Part shown: one piece after another, positions 31,957-34,064 of the stretch
Layout of the letters: every line of letters starts with the position of its first letter
Numbering within the stretch: the first letter of the stretch is position 1
Assembly: GCA_021648485.1 (NCBI GenBank)
Contig: JAKISS010000030.1
Location: 1 to 34,064, forward strand
Direction: 5' to 3'
DNA: 34,064 nucleotides
Source: Gammaproteobacteria bacterium
GTDB taxonomy: Bacteria > Pseudomonadota > Gammaproteobacteria > SZUA-152
Translations under genes and position numbers: made by a program
Notes under the pieces: generated by a model
The model's database searches: none
Told to the model about the DNA's origin: nothing
What the model saw: only the letters and a program-made list of their open reading frames with translations

Positions 31957-32721
31957 TCAAAAACCAAGACTCGATAACAAATCATCGACTTCGTCCTGAC
32001 CGCTCACTGCTGTTTTGGAAGCAGCCCCTGGCACTTGCGGGCCTTCTGCTTCAACACCTGACTTTTCAGTTTTTTCTTTTTTCTCGTATGGATTAACCAG
32101 TCTTTCACCCGTCAAACGCACCAGGTCCACCAGGTTTCCTTCAACTTCTTCTACCAGCTCAATAACACGGGTAATAATCTGCCCGGTTAAATCCTGAAAA
32201 TCCTGGGCCATCATGATTTCATTCAACCCGGCACGAATATCATCTGTCTCTTTTTCCGCTTCCACAAAAAATGTTTCCAGACTGGTACTTAATTCTCGAA
32301 ATTGCTCGACAGACATTTCACGTTTTTTAAAATTCTGCCAGGATTTACCCAGCTCATCGATACGGCCGGAGAGTGAATCGCATTTTGGCAGCGTATTTTC
32401 CACTGCTGTTAACGATCGATCAGCTGAGTTTTGTGTCAGAGTAATGACATGGCGAAGGCGTGTACGTGCATCAGGAATCGCATCTTCCGCCAGTTCATCA
32501 ATACGTGTTTCCTGACAGAAAGTGTCCATGGCATCGTGTAGCTGCCGGGCCATTTTCCCAACTTCGTTGTATAACCCGCCTTCGCGCGCCAGGGAAATAT
32601 ACTCAAGCATACTTTTAATCTGTTCTTCATCACCCTCTTTTATGGCGCGTACCATTTCTTCTGCATGCGCGAGAATGCTGCCTTCTTCCTCCACAATATT
32701 TTCCTGTGCGTTGCCGGCCAT
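31957..32721 (-). CDS. cheZ: CheY-P phosphatase CheZ
   Basis: A 254-residue helical protein that dephosphorylates CheY-P. The active-site segment is AQDFQDLTGQ with D177 and Q181, equivalent to D143 and Q147 of E. coli CheZ. The C-terminal CheY-binding peptide QDEVDDLLSSLGF is intact after a Lys/Glu/Pro-rich linker. It is longer than E. coli CheZ (214 residues), mostly in the linker and N-terminus. It starts two bases after cheY. Confidence 0.95.
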   Translation of the reverse strand: MAGNAQENIVEEEGSILAHAEEMVRAIKEGDEEQIKSMLEYISLAREGGLYNEVGKMARQLHDAMDTFCQETRIDELAEDAIPDARTRLRHVITLTQNSADRSLTAVENTLPKCDSLSGRIDELGKSWQNFKKREMSVEQFRELSTSLETFFVEAEKETDDIRAGLNEIMMAQDFQDLTGQIITRVIELVEEVEGNLVDLVRLTGERLVNPYEKKEKTEKSGVEAEGPQVPGAASKTAVSGQDEVDDLLSSLGF

Positions 32722-32723
32722 GA

Positions 32724-33116
32724 TCAGCTCCCTGCTTCAATGCGTTCAAAGATTTTGTCGATTTTTTCTTTCAGCGTTTGCGCCGTAAAAGGTTTGACAA
32801 TATAACCATTGACACCGGCTTCAGCCGCTTCCACGATTTGTTCACGCTTTTGTTCCGCAGTAACCATTAACACTGGCAGGCTAGACAAATTTTCATCTGC
32901 TCGCACTGCCTTGAGCAGGTCGATACCCTGCATACCGGGCATATTCCAGTCTGTCACCAAAAAATCAAAACCACCGCCCTGGAGCACGGGCAATGCGGTA
33001 AGACCATCATCTGCTTCCTGTGTATTGGTGTATCCCAGGTCACGCAGCAGGTTTTTAATAATCCGTCGCATTGTAGAGAAGTCATCCACAATGAGAATTT
33101 TCATATCTTTATTCAA
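32724..33116 (-). CDS. cheY: Chemotaxis response regulator CheY
   Basis: A 130-residue single receiver domain that binds the flagellar switch when phosphorylated. The acidic pair is D11/D12, the phosphoacceptor is D56 (VTDWNMPGM), the switch threonine is T86 and the conserved lysine is K108 (IVKPF). The start is TTG at 33116, with GGAGG five bases upstream; the later ATG at 33104 has only a poor site. It lies between fliA and cheZ. Confidence 0.95.
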   Translation of the reverse strand: MNKDMKILIVDDFSTMRRIIKNLLRDLGYTNTQEADDGLTALPVLQGGGFDFLVTDWNMPGMQGIDLLKAVRADENLSSLPVLMVTAEQKREQIVEAAEAGVNGYIVKPFTAQTLKEKIDKIFERIEAGS

Positions 33117-33168
33117 AACATCCTCCGCTTACCTTTTCGTTCAACAAACATTAAAAATAACAATTCCG

Positions 33169-33924
33169 TTAGTCAGCGCTGGTCCAGTGCGTCATACGTG
33201 ACTGCAAACGAATCACTGCCTGGCTGTGAATCTGACATACCCGTGATTCACTCACACCCAGAATTGAGCCAATTTCACGCAGGTTCAATTCTTCGTCGTA
33301 ATACAAGGTCATCACCAGGCGTTCACGTTCCGGCAAACCGGCAATGGCATCTGCCAGGCTGCTTTTAAAGTCTGCCGACTGAAGCCCTTCCAGCGGACCT
33401 TTTACTTTCTGTGTCAGCGTTTCGGCACCACCATGTGATTCCACGTCCAGCTCTTCATAACTGAAAACGCGATGGCCGCTGGCTTCCTGCAACAGACGGT
33501 GATAATCCTCCAGCGACACATCAAGTTCCTTCGCTATTTCCTGATCACGCGCATCACGTCCTGTGGCATTTTCAATATTCCGTACCACTTCGGCCACCAT
33601 TCTGGCCTTGCGATGTACTGAGCGTGGTGCCCAGTCATTTTTACGAATTTCGTCCAGCATAGCTCCGCGAATTCGTATACGTGCATAGGTCTGAAAACTG
33701 GCACCTTGCGTAGCATCATAATTCTTCAATGCCTCCAGCAAGCCAATCATGCCGGCCTGAATGAGGTCATCCTGCTGCACACTGGGTGGCAGACGAGACA
33801 TCAAATGATAGGCAATGCGCTTTACCAACGGCGCGTATTGTTTGACCTGTGAATCAAAATCATCATTTTGATTAAGAGGCAGGTTATAGGCTTCCGCCTC
33901 GGCATACATGACCGCTCCACTCAT
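33169..33924 (-). CDS. fliA: Flagellar sigma factor FliA (sigma-28)
   Basis: A 251-residue sigma factor for late flagellar and chemotaxis genes. I chose the ATG at 33924, with AGGAG seven bases upstream and an overlap with the fleN stop; the longer frame to 34014 is the fleN region read in another frame. Regions 1.2-2 include YAPLVKRIAYHLMSRLPPSV, DLIQAGMIGLLEALKNYD and SFQTYARIRIRGAMLDEIRK. Region 4 includes LPERERLVMTLYYDEELNLR and GVSESRVCQIHSQAVIRL. Confidence 0.96.
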   Translation of the reverse strand: MSGAVMYAEAEAYNLPLNQNDDFDSQVKQYAPLVKRIAYHLMSRLPPSVQQDDLIQAGMIGLLEALKNYDATQGASFQTYARIRIRGAMLDEIRKNDWAPRSVHRKARMVAEVVRNIENATGRDARDQEIAKELDVSLEDYHRLLQEASGHRVFSYEELDVESHGGAETLTQKVKGPLEGLQSADFKSSLADAIAGLPERERLVMTLYYDEELNLREIGSILGVSESRVCQIHSQAVIRLQSRMTHWTSAD

Positions 33925-34064
33925 ATCGACGCTCCTGTTTCTTGCTGACTGGCCATAATTAGCCGTTCCACGAAAAATTCCAATTGGCCGCCAGCATTTG
34001 CCGGTACTGGCCAACTATCGGCTTTGCTGGCGAGCTTCTTGAATGCCAATGCCGATTTACTACG
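33921..34064 (-). CDS. fleN: FleN/FlhG C-terminus (partial, runs off window)
   Basis: The last 47 codons of a gene whose start lies beyond the window. The frame reads ALAFKKLASKADSWPVPANA and then GGQLEFFVERLIMASQQETG before TGA, which overlaps the fliA ATG as ATGA. The FFVERLI ending and the position directly before fliA match FleN (FlhG), the MinD-like ATPase that limits flagellar number in polarly flagellated gammaproteobacteria. Confidence 0.85.
   Translation of the reverse strand, partial: RSKSALAFKKLASKADSWPVPANAGGQLEFFVERLIMASQQETGASI

Noticed and set aside
33925-34014. N-terminal extension of fliA
   Set aside because: This stretch encodes the FleN C-terminus in another frame, and the ATG at 33924 has a good ribosome binding site.

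Overview
The window looks like a chromosomal segment of a flagellated, respiring gammaproteobacterium. The evidence is the sdhCDAB operon with E. coli-type subunits, an SdhE/YgfX pair, YgfZ, and a FleN-FliA-CheY-CheZ-CheA-CheB-MotC-MotD-ParC-ParP-CheW cluster of the kind found in polarly flagellated gammaproteobacteria. I cannot name the genus. All functions come from reading the sequence; no database search was run.

Layout. (1) 1-2833: a minus-oriented integron cassette array with three attC sites and three cassette genes. Two carry HEPN-like Rx4H motifs and one looks like a PD-(D/E)XK nuclease. No integrase is visible, so it resembles a CALIN or the far end of a chromosomal integron. (2) 2834-3226: no gene, but four related 16-18 bp palindromes. 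(3) 3227-8647, minus strand: sdhC-sdhD-sdhA-[small insertion]-sdhB-sdhE-ygfX, a protein of unknown function and an HTTM membrane protein. A 388-bp segment with 10-bp terminal inverted repeats and an apparent 2-bp target duplication lies exactly between the sdhA stop and the sdhB ribosome binding site. (4) 8763-15604, plus strand: ygfZ, an HDOD signalling protein, a repeat-rich gap, a dihaem cytochrome c peroxidase, and a translationally coupled 1111-residue hybrid histidine kinase. (5) 15605-18472: a 164-bp palindromic element, then a LysM-containing putative effector and its small membrane partner (minus strand), followed by a truncated second effector-partner pair and a decayed third effector copy. 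This looks like a toxin-immunity locus with orphan modules. (6) 18571-22458: trpS (a form with a four-cysteine, probable Fe-S motif), an M50 site-2 protease, DUF3622 and VF530 small proteins, and a membrane-anchored pentapeptide-repeat protein. (7) 22608-34064: an orphan FliK-like/FlhB-C-terminal pair on plus, then a long minus-strand chemotaxis and motility operon that enters the window through the last 47 codons of fleN.

How the parts work together. sdhE (FAD insertion) and ygfX are co-transcribed with the subunits they serve. The peroxidase and the DAHL-type kinase overlap by ATGA and probably form a regulated pair. FliA, the Che proteins, the ParC/ParP positioning pair and the MotC/MotD stator are one polar chemotaxis and motility unit. 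The strongest candidates for new biology are the LysM effector/partner array with decaying copies, the sdhA-sdhB insertion, and the cassette array with HEPN-like genes.
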